DNA from: Stramentimicrobium sp964525625
GTDB lineage: Bacteria > Atribacterota > Phoenicimicrobiia > Phoenicimicrobiales > Stramentimicrobiaceae
Assembly: GCA_964525625.1 (NCBI GenBank)
Contig: CAZGKY010000003.1
Location: 1-42,501 of the forward strand
Length of the DNA stretch: 42,501 bases
Reading direction: 5' to 3'
The position numbers were made by a program, and so were the translations under genes. The notes under the pieces are model-generated. The model was not told the DNA's origin. It did not search any database and saw only the letters and a list, made by a program, of their open reading frames with translations. Below, piece after piece: positions 34,422 through 42,455 of the stretch. Position 1 is the first letter of the stretch, and the number at the start of each line of letters is the position of its first letter.

Positions 34422-34464
34422 GTGCACTTTTGGAGTGAAATATAGTGTACTTTTCGGTTGAAAT
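34422..34464 (+). repeat. Pair of 20-bp near-identical repeats
   Basis: GTGCACTTTTGGAGTGAAAT (34422-34441) recurs as GTGTACTTTTCGGTTGAAAT (34445-34464) at a 23-base step. Such repeated GTGNACTTTT units occur at the ends of some insertion sequences (IS21-like); no transposase is present, so this may be a relic end. Confidence 0.5.
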
Positions 34465-34469
34465 TTGCA

Positions 34470-34553
34470 ATTACTATACACCAACGACTAAATACTAAAT
34501 ACCAGCAACTAACGACTAACGACTAGATACGGAACATGCAATACTATATATCA
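34470..34553 (-). repeat. Heptamer array, right (about twelve units, inverted)
   Basis: In strict 7-base phase the plus strand reads ATTACTA, TACACCA, ACGACTA, AATACTA, AATACCA, GCAACTA, ACGACTA, ACGACTA. Two degenerate units follow, then AATACTA and TATATCA. Most end in AC(T/C)A, the reverse complement of T(A/G)GT. Confidence 0.8.
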
Positions 34554-34584
34554 GAAAAATAGGGTTCAGAAGGAAGTATTCCTC

Positions 34585-34601
34585 TTGACTATCCTGAGGA
34601 C
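34585..34601 (+). repeat. 17-bp direct repeat, right copy
   Basis: TTGACTATCCTGAGGAC, one base different from the copy at 34031-34047. It lies just before the phoP ribosome site. Confidence 0.75.
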
Positions 34602-34624
34602 TTTTGGGGAAGGCAGGTTTAAAT

Positions 34625-35308
34625 TTGAGACCACTTATTTATGTTCTTGATGATGAACAAGATATAGTTAATCTTATTACCTTACATCTGGAAAAGTATA
34701 ATTTTCGGGCACAAGGATTTGTAGATATAATCTCTTTCTATCAAGAGCTAGCTAAAAAAATACCTGATTTAATTATCTTAGATTTAATGCTTCCTGAACA
34801 GAGTGGTTGGGAGGTATGTAAATATTTAAAAAAAGAAGAAAAATTTAGTGCCATACCCATTATTATTCTTTCAGCTTTGACCGGAGAAGCAGAAAAAGTT
34901 CTGGGATTAGAACTGGGAGCTGATGATTATATAAGCAAGCCTTTCTCACCCAGAGAAATGGTAGCCCGGGTTAAAGCAGTGTTAAGAAGAAAAAATAATC
35001 TGTCGCAGGAGAGTAAAATAATAGTTGCTGAAGATTTTATTATAGAAAAAGAAAAACATCAGGTTTTTATAAATCAGCAGGAGGTATTTCTTACTGCAAC
35101 TGAATTTAAGATTTTGTCTTTACTGGCCAGTAAAAGAGGCTGGGTTTTTAGCAGGGAACAGATACTGAATTATCTCTGGGGTGAGGAAAAAGCTGTGTTA
35201 GATCGTACAATTGATGTTCATGTGAAAAATTTACGGGAAAAACTAGGTCCAAAAGGCAGTCTTATCAAGAATTTAAGGGGAATAGGTTATAAATTAGATA
35301 ATGATTAA
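34625..35308 (+). CDS. phoP: PhoP/PhoB-type response regulator
   Basis: A 227-residue OmpR-family regulator. The receiver domain has acidic DDE near the N terminus, phosphoacceptor Asp53 in ILDLMLP, a conserved Ser in LSALTG, and Lys105 in ISKPF. The C-terminal winged helix shows LTATEFKILSLLASKRGWVFSREQIL and DVHVKNLREKLG. I choose TTG 34625, seven bases after AGGCAGG; a TTG at 34604 would add residues foreign to the family. It overlaps the kinase gene by eight bases. With pstSCAB-phoU downstream it is most likely the phosphate-starvation regulator. Confidence 0.9.
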   Translation: MRPLIYVLDDEQDIVNLITLHLEKYNFRAQGFVDIISFYQELAKKIPDLIILDLMLPEQSGWEVCKYLKKEEKFSAIPIIILSALTGEAEKVLGLELGADDYISKPFSPREMVARVKAVLRRKNNLSQESKIIVAEDFIIEKEKHQVFINQQEVFLTATEFKILSLLASKRGWVFSREQILNYLWGEEKAVLDRTIDVHVKNLREKLGPKGSLIKNLRGIGYKLDND

Positions 35309-37052
35309 ATTAAACTCTTTAAAATATTTATTTGGTTATCTTGTTGTTGTTGTGCTCTTTTCAGCATTGTGCTTAATCTATCTTCCCCCTTTGCTACAAT
35401 CTCACTATATCAATGGTAAGGTTAATGAGCTTACCCATCTTTCCTCCAGTATAGAGAAGGTTATAGAGCCTTTGGTAAGAGAGGAAAATTGGCCAGAATT
35501 AGAAAATCTTATTCAAGATATGTTTAGCCAGTTAGAGACCAGAATCTCAATAATCCTTACTGATGGCAAAGTAATTGCAGAAACATATAAAGATTTGGCC
35601 GATATGGAGAGTCATTTCCATAGACCAGAAGTAAGAACTGCCCTACGAGGGGAGGTAGCCCATAGAATCAGGTACAGTAGCACTACAAAAGAAGACATGC
35701 TCTATGTAGCAGTTCCTTTTATTATAGATGGTCAACTCAAGGCCGTTATCAGATTAAGTGTTTTTCTGGATGAATTAGATTATATTTTGAAACATTTAAG
35801 AAATAGGATAATTTTGATTACCATTTTTATTATCTTACTTGCTGTGGGTGTGGCCTATCTCAGTGCTCATCAGCTAAAAAGACCTCTCCAGGAACTAATT
35901 CAAGGATTTAAAAAGGTGGGAGATGGTAATCTGGAAACCAGAATTTTACTAACATCTCAAGAGCCAATTATTAAAGAACTTATTAATCAATTTAATAGAA
36001 TGACTGAAAGAATAAACCAGATTATTCAAGGTTTACTAAGTCAGAGCGAAGAATTAAATAGCATTATTGCTACTATTCCCAGTGCCATTGTTCTGCTGGA
36101 TGAGAAAGGAAAGATAATTTTATCTAATGATTATTTTGACCAATTATTCTCCTTCTCTTCTGTTAATAGTAAAGAAAAATATTATTGGGAAATACTGAGG
36201 AAAGGTGAGTTAACCCAGAAAGTAAGTGCTCTAATTGAACAGAAAAGTAATTTTACAACAGAGATAGAATTTAATGGAAATGTTTATCTTGTTACTGGAA
36301 GTTATTTAGAGAAGAAGAAGATTTCATTACTCGTATTTTCGGATATAACTTCCTCGAAAAAATTAGAACAGGTAAAAAAAGAGCTGGTAACCAATATTTC
36401 TCATGAACTTCGCACTCCTCTTGCAGTAATCAAAGGCTATTTTGAGACCTTAGAGTTAGCTAACACCAAAGATAGAGCAAAATATTTGGCTATTATTAAA
36501 AGAAATATGGAAAGACTCAATAGAATGATTAGTGAGCTTCTTCTCTTGTCTGAATTAGAAGATGAAGATATAAAAAGTAAAATAAATATGGAGAAGGTGG
36601 ATTTAGGAGAGGTGATAGGTAATGTTCATAAATTTTTTACCCTTTCCCTTCAGAAAAAAAATTTAGGTTTTAAAGTCCACATTCCTCCTGATCTACCCAG
36701 AATTGAAGCTGACTATTTTAAAATTGAGCAGATGTTTATTAATTTGATTGATAATGCCATTAAATTTACAGAAAAAGGTGAGATAACTGTCTTTATGGAA
36801 TTAATCAATGGAAAGAGGATAAAAATTGAGATTGCTGATACAGGTATCGGGGTAAAAAAAGATGAGCTCAGCCGCATTTTTGAGAGATTCTATGTGGCTA
36901 ATAGGGCGAGATCAAAAAAAGAGGGAGGAACGGGATTAGGACTTTCCATTGTCAAACATATTGTCTTATTACATAAGGGTGAGATTAGTATTGATAGTCA
37001 ACCAGGCTTGGGGACTAAAGTTAAGATAATATTGCCTGTTGACTCAGTCTAA
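35301..37052 (+). CDS. phoR: PhoR-type sensor histidine kinase
   Basis: A 583-residue membrane kinase. Helix 1 lies at about 8-30, an extracytoplasmic sensor region at about 31-165, and helix 2 at about 168-190. A HAMP segment (QLKRPLQELIQGFKKVGDGNLETRI) and a PAS-like region (about 245-345) follow. The phosphorylated His368 is in NISHELRTPLAVIKGY. The ATPase domain shows NLIDNAIKFTEKGEI, ADTGIGVKKDELSRIFERFY and GGTGLGLSIVKHIV. It overlaps phoP by eight bases. The large extracytoplasmic domain distinguishes it from enteric PhoR and is closer to Firmicutes-type PhoR. Confidence 0.9.
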   Translation: MIKLNSLKYLFGYLVVVVLFSALCLIYLPPLLQSHYINGKVNELTHLSSSIEKVIEPLVREENWPELENLIQDMFSQLETRISIILTDGKVIAETYKDLADMESHFHRPEVRTALRGEVAHRIRYSSTTKEDMLYVAVPFIIDGQLKAVIRLSVFLDELDYILKHLRNRIILITIFIILLAVGVAYLSAHQLKRPLQELIQGFKKVGDGNLETRILLTSQEPIIKELINQFNRMTERINQIIQGLLSQSEELNSIIATIPSAIVLLDEKGKIILSNDYFDQLFSFSSVNSKEKYYWEILRKGELTQKVSALIEQKSNFTTEIEFNGNVYLVTGSYLEKKKISLLVFSDITSSKKLEQVKKELVTNISHELRTPLAVIKGYFETLELANTKDRAKYLAIIKRNMERLNRMISELLLLSELEDEDIKSKINMEKVDLGEVIGNVHKFFTLSLQKKNLGFKVHIPPDLPRIEADYFKIEQMFINLIDNAIKFTEKGEITVFMELINGKRIKIEIADTGIGVKKDELSRIFERFYVANRARSKKEGGTGLGLSIVKHIVLLHKGEISIDSQPGLGTKVKIILPVDSV

Positions 37053-37091
37053 AACAAAAAATTACTACATTTTTGTAGAAAATTTTTAAAA

Positions 37092-37130
37092 TTAACCAAA
37101 AATTAACAATTTATTTATATATTCTTAACA
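37092..37130 (+). promoter_or_regulatory. Pho-box-like direct repeats upstream of pstS
   Basis: TTAACC (37092), TTAACA (37103) and TTAACA (37125) lie at steps of 11 and 22 bases, so a degenerate TTTATA fills the slot at 37114. This matches the 11-base TTAACA-N5 tandem repeats bound by PhoP in Gram-positive bacteria. Confidence 0.65.
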
Positions 37131-37190
37131 TAACTCCTTTATTTTAAAATTAAAAAATAGATCATAAAGATCTAAAAAAAGGAGAAAAAA

Positions 37191-38027
37191 ATGAAAATTA
37201 TACCAAAATTTACGGTCATTCTTTTTATGGTAATGACAATTTCTTTCTTGCTGTTCGGTTTTGCTACTTTTGCCTCTGGTCAAGTGATTGTTTTAAAAGG
37301 TTCTACTACTGTTCTTCCTATTGCTCAACCTTGTGCTGAAGTCTTTATGGATCAAAACCCTGATGTTGATATTTCCGTACAGGGGGGTGGATCGGGAGTA
37401 GGCATTACCTCTCTCATTGAAGGTACCTGTGATATTGGTAATTCTTCCCGTCCGGTGAAAGATGAAGAAATCAAGAAGGCTCAGGAAAAAGGAGTAGAAA
37501 TCTATACTAACATTATTGCTAGGGACGCCATTGCCATAATTGTCAATCCAGCAAATCAGATTGATGGTTTAACACTGGACCAGATTAAGGATATCTACAC
37601 AGGCAAAATCTCTAACTGGTCAGAAATTGGTGGTTCCCAGCAAGTGATAGTAGTTGTCTCCCGTGATTCAGCCAGTGGTACCTTTGAGGCTTTTAATGAG
37701 TTAGCTCTGCATAAAGAGAAACTAAGACCAGATGCCCTGTTGCAGGCTTCCAATGCTGCAGTAGCAACTACAATAGCTCATACTCCTGGAGCAATAGGCT
37801 ATATTGGCTTGGGTTATGTTACCGATAAGGTTAAGGTTATAAAGGTTAATGAAGTCTTGCCCAGTAAGGAAACAGTGAATGCAGATTTATATCCCTTAGC
37901 CAGACCATTATTTATGTATACCAACGGCCAACCTAGTGGTGCAGTAAAAGAATTTTTGGATTTTGTTTTGAGTGCGGAAGGACAGAAATTAGTAGAGGAA
38001 AATGGATTTATTAGTATTATGCCTTAA
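37191..38027 (+). CDS. pstS: Phosphate-binding protein PstS
   Basis: A 278-residue phosphate-binding protein of the Pst importer. Residues 1-30 are a signal peptide without lipobox cysteine, cleaved near FASG. The phosphate-binding motifs are LKGSTTVLPIAQ, QGGGSGVGITSLIEGTCDIGNSSRP, VSRDSASGTFEAF and AHTPGAIGYIGLGYV. It is preceded by GGAGAAAAAA and by Pho-box-like repeats, and followed by a strong stem-loop that may lower expression of the downstream membrane genes. Confidence 0.94.
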   Translation: MKIIPKFTVILFMVMTISFLLFGFATFASGQVIVLKGSTTVLPIAQPCAEVFMDQNPDVDISVQGGGSGVGITSLIEGTCDIGNSSRPVKDEEIKKAQEKGVEIYTNIIARDAIAIIVNPANQIDGLTLDQIKDIYTGKISNWSEIGGSQQVIVVVSRDSASGTFEAFNELALHKEKLRPDALLQASNAAVATTIAHTPGAIGYIGLGYVTDKVKVIKVNEVLPSKETVNADLYPLARPLFMYTNGQPSGAVKEFLDFVLSAEGQKLVEENGFISIMP

Positions 38028-38070
38028 CTTATCATGATTACATCTTTATGTCCATGAGAATATAAGTGCA

Positions 38071-38116
38071 ACTGGACCGGGAAATAGAGTTATTCTCGGT
38101 CCAGTGGTTAATTTTT
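38071..38116 (+). terminator. Stem-loop/attenuator between pstS and pstC
   Basis: ACTGGACCG (38071-38079) pairs perfectly with CGGTCCAGT (38097-38105) and the stem extends inward by about four pairs. It is followed by GGTTAATTTTT. Partial termination here would favour PstS over the membrane subunits. Confidence 0.6.
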
Positions 38117-38159
38117 AAAATTAGCTAATAGTTAATTGCCAAGAGAGATAATATAAGTA

Positions 38160-39044
38160 ATGTTTACCAGAAGAGAGAAAATAATCAAAGGTATATTTTC
38201 CATATTAGCCTTTTCTTCCTTATTTTTTTTGATTGGAATTACTATTACTCTATTTACTTCCGGGTTACCAGTTTTTCGAGAAGTAGGGTTATTGGAATTC
38301 ATCTTTGGAAAGGAATGGTATCCTACTTATAGCCCTCCCTCTTTTGGAATTTTTCCTTTAATTGTAGCCTCCTTTCTGGTAACCATAGGGGCAGTGATGA
38401 TATGTGTGCCCTTAGGTGTTGGAAGTGCACTTTTTATTAATGAGTTAGCCACTCCCCAGCAAAAATCTATCCTGAAACCTGTTATTGAGATTTTAGCTAG
38501 TATACCTTCTATTGTTTATGGGTTTTTTGGTATGGTTTTGGTTGCCCCCTACTTGCAAAAAATCCTGCACCTTCCGGTGGGTCAAACCGCTTTTACCGGT
38601 AGTCTAATATTAGGAGTGATGGCCACTCCTACAGTATGTAGCATTTCTGAAGATGCCCTAAATTTTGTACCCCAGAGTTATCGTGAAGCCTCATTAGCTT
38701 TAGGAGGAAATAGGTGGCAAACTTTAACCAAGGTAATTATTCCAGCAGCTGGTTCTGGAATTTCTACCGGAATTATCTTGGGTATGAGCAGGGCTATCGG
38801 AGAAACCATGACCGTCTTGATGGTTACTGGTGGAGCAGCAATTATTCCTACTTCTTTTTTCCAACCAGTACGACCGATGACCGCTACTATTGCTGCTGAG
38901 ATGGGAGAGGCAGCAGTAGGCAGTATCCATTACCATGCTTTATTTGCCATTGGATTAATTTTATTTATAATTACTCTATTGTTTAATATTATTGCTGAGG
39001 TAATTAGTCGTCGCTATAGGCTAAAATTAGGTTTAGGGAGATAA
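38160..39044 (+). CDS. pstC: Phosphate ABC transporter permease PstC
   Basis: A 294-residue membrane subunit with about six helices. The N-terminal REKIIKGIFSILAF, the FGKEWYPTYSPPSFGIFPLI block and the EAA-type loop in VPQSYREASLALGGNRWQTLTKVIIPAA identify PstC. The gene is followed by pstA after one to four bases, and the two proteins form the phosphate channel. Confidence 0.94.
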   Translation: MFTRREKIIKGIFSILAFSSLFFLIGITITLFTSGLPVFREVGLLEFIFGKEWYPTYSPPSFGIFPLIVASFLVTIGAVMICVPLGVGSALFINELATPQQKSILKPVIEILASIPSIVYGFFGMVLVAPYLQKILHLPVGQTAFTGSLILGVMATPTVCSISEDALNFVPQSYREASLALGGNRWQTLTKVIIPAAGSGISTGIILGMSRAIGETMTVLMVTGGAAIIPTSFFQPVRPMTATIAAEMGEAAVGSIHYHALFAIGLILFIITLLFNIIAEVISRRYRLKLGLGR

Positions 39045-39048
39045 AGTG

Positions 39049-39906
39049 ATGCAGAAAAATAGAAAACAACAATTGGGATTTTTTTTACTCTTTCTTTGCA
39101 TTTTGACTACCATCTTTTTTTTGGGTTTGATTCTCTATTTTATAATAGTAAGAGGATTTGGGGTCTTATCGTTTGAGTTTTTTACTCAAGTACCCAAAAG
39201 ATCTATGACTGCTGGTGGTATAGCGCCAGCTATTGTGGGAACTTTTTATCTCACTTTAGGAGCAATGATTTTTGCTATTCCCTTAGGGGTAGCATGTGCT
39301 ATTTATTTAAGTGAATATAGTCCCAAGAGCATTATTATTAATATTATTCGCATCAGTATTAACAATTTAGCCGGAGTGCCTTCAGTAGTATTTGGTTTGT
39401 TTGGGTTGGCAGTCTTTGTAAAATATTTCGGATTTGGGGTATCCATCCTGTCTGGTTCCTTGACCTTGGGAATAATGGTATTGCCAGGTATTATTTCAGC
39501 TACCCAGGAAGCGCTTTTAGCAGTACCACAATCTTATCGTGAAGCCTCTCTAGCTCTAGGTGCCACTTTATGGGAAACGATAAGGAAGGTAGTTTTACCC
39601 AGCGCTTTACCGGGGATTTTAACTGGTATTATTTTGAGTATTGGACGGGTTGCTGGTGAAACCGCTCCCATTATGTTTACTGCTGCTACTTTCTATACGC
39701 GAAGATATCCTAATTCCATCTTTTCTGAAGTAATGGCTCTTCCTTATCATATCTATGCCCTAATGACAGAAGGGGTTCATCCTGAAGCGCAAACCAAAAT
39801 AGCCTATGGATGTGCTTTAATTTTATTAATTCTGGTTTTATCAATGTCCACTTTGGCTATTATTTTAAGACAGAGGCAGAGGAGCTATACTTATTATGGA
39901 ACATAA
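39049..39906 (+). CDS. pstA: Phosphate ABC transporter permease PstA
   Basis: A 285-residue partner of PstC. Helices surround the GVPSVVFGLFGLAVFVKYFGFG segment, and the ATPase-contact loop is VPQSYREASLALGATLWETIRKVVLPSALPGI. IGRVAGETAPIMFTAA is typical of PstA. I prefer ATG 39049, eight bases after TAGGGAG; a GTG at 39046 is directly adjacent. Its end overlaps pstB by 11 bases. Confidence 0.94.
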   Translation: MQKNRKQQLGFFLLFLCILTTIFFLGLILYFIIVRGFGVLSFEFFTQVPKRSMTAGGIAPAIVGTFYLTLGAMIFAIPLGVACAIYLSEYSPKSIIINIIRISINNLAGVPSVVFGLFGLAVFVKYFGFGVSILSGSLTLGIMVLPGIISATQEALLAVPQSYREASLALGATLWETIRKVVLPSALPGILTGIILSIGRVAGETAPIMFTAATFYTRRYPNSIFSEVMALPYHIYALMTEGVHPEAQTKIAYGCALILLILVLSMSTLAIILRQRQRSYTYYGT

Positions 39907-40657
39907 AATCAAGATTGAAGTGAGAAATCTCTCCTTTTATTATGGTCAGAAGCAGGTATTGAAGAAGATTAATCTTGATATCTTGGAAAAAAGAGTTACT
40001 GCCATTATTGGTCCTTCAGGTTGTGGCAAAACCACTTTAATTCGAATGTTCAATAGAATGAATGATCTGATACCCATTGGCCGATTAGAAGGAACTATCC
40101 TTTTAGATAAAAAAGATATAAATGATCCCAGAACTGATGTGGTGGAGATTAGGCGGAGGGTGGGAATGGTCTTCCAAAAACCAAATCCCTTTCCCAAAAG
40201 CATCTTTGATAATGTCAGCTATGGGCTAGAAGTCAATGGTATTAAAGATAGAAGAAAGAAAGAAGAAATTGTGATAAAATCTTTGATGAAAGCTGCTATC
40301 TGGGAAGAGGTAAAAGATCGCCTTAATGAGAGTGCTTTGGGGTTATCAGGAGGTCAACAGCAGCGTCTCTGTATTGCTCGTTGTCTGGCAGTTGCTCCTG
40401 AGGTATTATTATTCGATGAACCTTGTGCCAGCCTTGATCCTATCTCTACCCAGAAGATTGAAGAATTGATTATAGAATTGAAAAAGGATTATACCATAGT
40501 TATTGTAACTCACAATATGCAACAGGCTGCTCGTGTATCTGATTATACGGCATTTTTATATCTAGGAGAATTAGTTGAATTTGGTGAAACAGAGAGATTG
40601 TTTACCACTCCCAAGAATAAGATGACTGAAGCTTATCTGACCGGAAAATTTGGTTAA
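39896..40657 (+). CDS. pstB: Phosphate ABC transporter ATP-binding protein PstB
   Basis: A 253-residue ATPase. Walker A is GPSGCGKTT, followed by the PstB-specific LIRMFNRMNDLIP. VGMVFQKPNPFPKSIFDNVSYG is the Q-loop region, LSGGQQQRLCIARCLA the signature, and LLFDEPCASLDPIST Walker B. VTHNMQQAARVSDYTAFLYLGELVEFG completes the family pattern. It overlaps pstA and lies 75 bases before phoU. Confidence 0.96.
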   Translation: MEHKIKIEVRNLSFYYGQKQVLKKINLDILEKRVTAIIGPSGCGKTTLIRMFNRMNDLIPIGRLEGTILLDKKDINDPRTDVVEIRRRVGMVFQKPNPFPKSIFDNVSYGLEVNGIKDRRKKEEIVIKSLMKAAIWEEVKDRLNESALGLSGGQQQRLCIARCLAVAPEVLLFDEPCASLDPISTQKIEELIIELKKDYTIVIVTHNMQQAARVSDYTAFLYLGELVEFGETERLFTTPKNKMTEAYLTGKFG

Positions 40658-40732
40658 ATTAAATAAAGCAATTCAAAGGTATTTCTGCCCAATTTACAAT
40701 GAATAGTTTTTATAAAAAATAAGGAAAAATTA

Positions 40733-41407
40733 ATGTTAGAAGAACGCATAAGATTATTAAAAAGAGAGTTAATCGAATATGCTACTCTGACCGAAAATAT
40801 GGTAGTCAAAGTAATTAAAGGGCTTTTAGAAAAGAATAAGGATTATCTGCTGGAAGTTATTACCAGGGATGAACCAAGGACTGACCGCTATGAACTTAAT
40901 TTGGATGAAAAATGTACCTGGATTCTGGCTCAATTTCAGCCTATGGCTATTGATTTAAGGACTATCCTGATGATGTTAGAGATTAATAGAGATTTAGAAA
41001 GAATTGGCGATCTAGCGGCAAGTATGTCTCGAAGTGTCCTTTTCCTCATTGAGAGACCCCAGGTAAAACCATATATTGATATTCCCAGGATGGCTGATAT
41101 TGTTCAAGGAATGATAAGAGAAAGTGTTCAGGCTTTTATTGAAAACGATTCCCAGCTGGCCCGTGAAGTTTTTCAGAGGGACAAGATAGTTAATGCCTTG
41201 AGAGATCAGATAATCAGAGAACTGCTTACCTTTATGAGCTCTGATCCAACAACTATAGAAAGGGCTTTTCAATTAATATCTCTCGCCTTAGATTTAGAAA
41301 GAATGGGGGATCATGCTACCAATATCTGCGAAGATGTGGTATTTATGGTTGAAGGAGAAGTAATTAAACATCAGTATGATCAAAATAAAGATATCTCATC
41401 AATTTAA
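40733..41407 (+). CDS. phoU: Phosphate transport regulator PhoU
   Basis: A 224-residue all-helical protein built of two PhoU repeats. The metal-binding signatures are EINRDLERIGDLAASMSRS in the first half and ALDLERMGDHATNICEDVVFMVEGE in the second. PhoU links the Pst transporter to PhoR and keeps the regulon off when phosphate is plentiful. It closes the pho-pst cluster. Confidence 0.95.
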   Translation: MLEERIRLLKRELIEYATLTENMVVKVIKGLLEKNKDYLLEVITRDEPRTDRYELNLDEKCTWILAQFQPMAIDLRTILMMLEINRDLERIGDLAASMSRSVLFLIERPQVKPYIDIPRMADIVQGMIRESVQAFIENDSQLAREVFQRDKIVNALRDQIIRELLTFMSSDPTTIERAFQLISLALDLERMGDHATNICEDVVFMVEGEVIKHQYDQNKDISSI

Positions 41408-41642
41408 AAGGAGGTAGATATTAATTTTTCACTTAACATTATCTGGCTAATAAAAAGATAGTTTATCAAAGCCACAAAAAAAGATTTTCCTCGACAAACC
41501 TCCTAAACATTTAATTTTGTGGGATTATTGTTAAAAAAGCTCACCATCTAATAATAAATAAAAGTTTTTTGTGGAAAGTATTTTTTTAAAAGTAGCAAAT
41601 TGAACAGCAGGAGACTTTAAAAATATTATTTACAATAATTTT

Positions 41643-42455
41643 TTAACTTAATTTCAATATCTCTAATAATCCTTGCTGAGCTTTATTTCTGGTGCAAAGA
41701 AATTGTTTTTTTCTTGGTTTTTGTTCTAAATCACGAAGCCAAACAGGTATAGTAAGTCCAGTATAAGCACTTAACTTTGATAAGAGAATAAGTTCCTCTT
41801 CCTGAGAAGAGGAATTATTTCCTGTTAAGGCAGTTAAAACAGTCTTATTGAATTTAAAGGGTGTGGCGGTGGCAGCGACAATTGTTTTGGTTTTTGCCCT
41901 GGTTGAATTGTAGTAATCATTATATACCTTTATTCCAACAGCGGTATGTGGATCAATAAGGTAGTGATAATTCTGATATACTGAATTAATAGTAGATAAT
42001 GTTTCCTGTTCATCGGCATAGCCAGCATAAACTATGTCTGTCATCTTGTTCTGCAGAGAGTCTTCTATTGTGAACTTACCTGTTTCCCTTAGATTTTTCA
42101 TCAAGGTCATGATAAGGTCTCCCTGGCGGTTGCCAATTTCAAAAAGGAACCTTTCTAAATTACTAGAAATCAGTATATCCATGGAAGGACTAATAGTATT
42201 AATCAGTGGTCTATTGATATCATAGATACCAGTATGAAAAAAGTCAGTAAGGACCTTATTGATATTGGAGGCACAGATTAATTTTTCGACAGGTAAACCC
42301 ATTTCTTTGGCATACCAGGCAGCCAAGATATTACCAAAATTTCCCGTAGGTACTACAAAATTTATTTTTTCTTGAGGCTCAATATGTTTTTTTCGTAAAA
42401 GATCTAAATAAGCATAGAAATAATAAACTATCTGGGGCAATAATCGTCCCCAGTT
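41643..42455 (-). CDS. thrC: Threonine synthase, 5'-truncated by adapter sequence
   Basis: The C-terminal 270 residues of a long-form (yeast/E. coli type) threonine synthase, which converts phosphohomoserine to threonine with PLP. The visible part begins NWGRLLPQIVYYFYAYLDL, matching the family's SINWxRxLPQ block, and includes VVPTGNFGNILAAWYAKEMGLP, SMDILISSNLERFLFE and IDPHTAVGIKVYNDY. The N-terminal half with the PLP lysine is missing. Genuine sequence stops at 42455; the next bases are sequencing adapter, so an apparent MLFRS start at 42470 is artificial. Threonine shares aspartate semialdehyde with the homocysteine genes at 29319. Confidence 0.92.
   Translation of the reverse strand, partial: NWGRLLPQIVYYFYAYLDLLRKKHIEPQEKINFVVPTGNFGNILAAWYAKEMGLPVEKLICASNINKVLTDFFHTGIYDINRPLINTISPSMDILISSNLERFLFEIGNRQGDLIMTLMKNLRETGKFTIEDSLQNKMTDIVYAGYADEQETLSTINSVYQNYHYLIDPHTAVGIKVYNDYYNSTRAKTKTIVAATATPFKFNKTVLTALTGNNSSSQEEELILLSKLSAYTGLTIPVWLRDLEQKPRKKQFLCTRNKAQQGLLEILKLS

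Larger units (their letters stand above)
33968..34624. other. Repeat-rich intergenic patch before phoP
   Basis: No credible gene is present. An open frame at 34222-34404 only translates the repeats. The patch contains two 17-base direct repeats at its edges, three arrays of 7-base units, a palindromic hairpin and a 20-base near-duplicate, each listed separately. Confidence 0.8.

Noticed and set aside
34140..34553. CRISPR array
   Set aside because: Units are 7 bases without spacers, change orientation, and no cas genes are near.
41472..41522. Terminator formed by CCACAAAA and TTTTGTGG after phoU
   Set aside because: The loop is 35 bases and no T-run follows on either strand, so it is not convincing.
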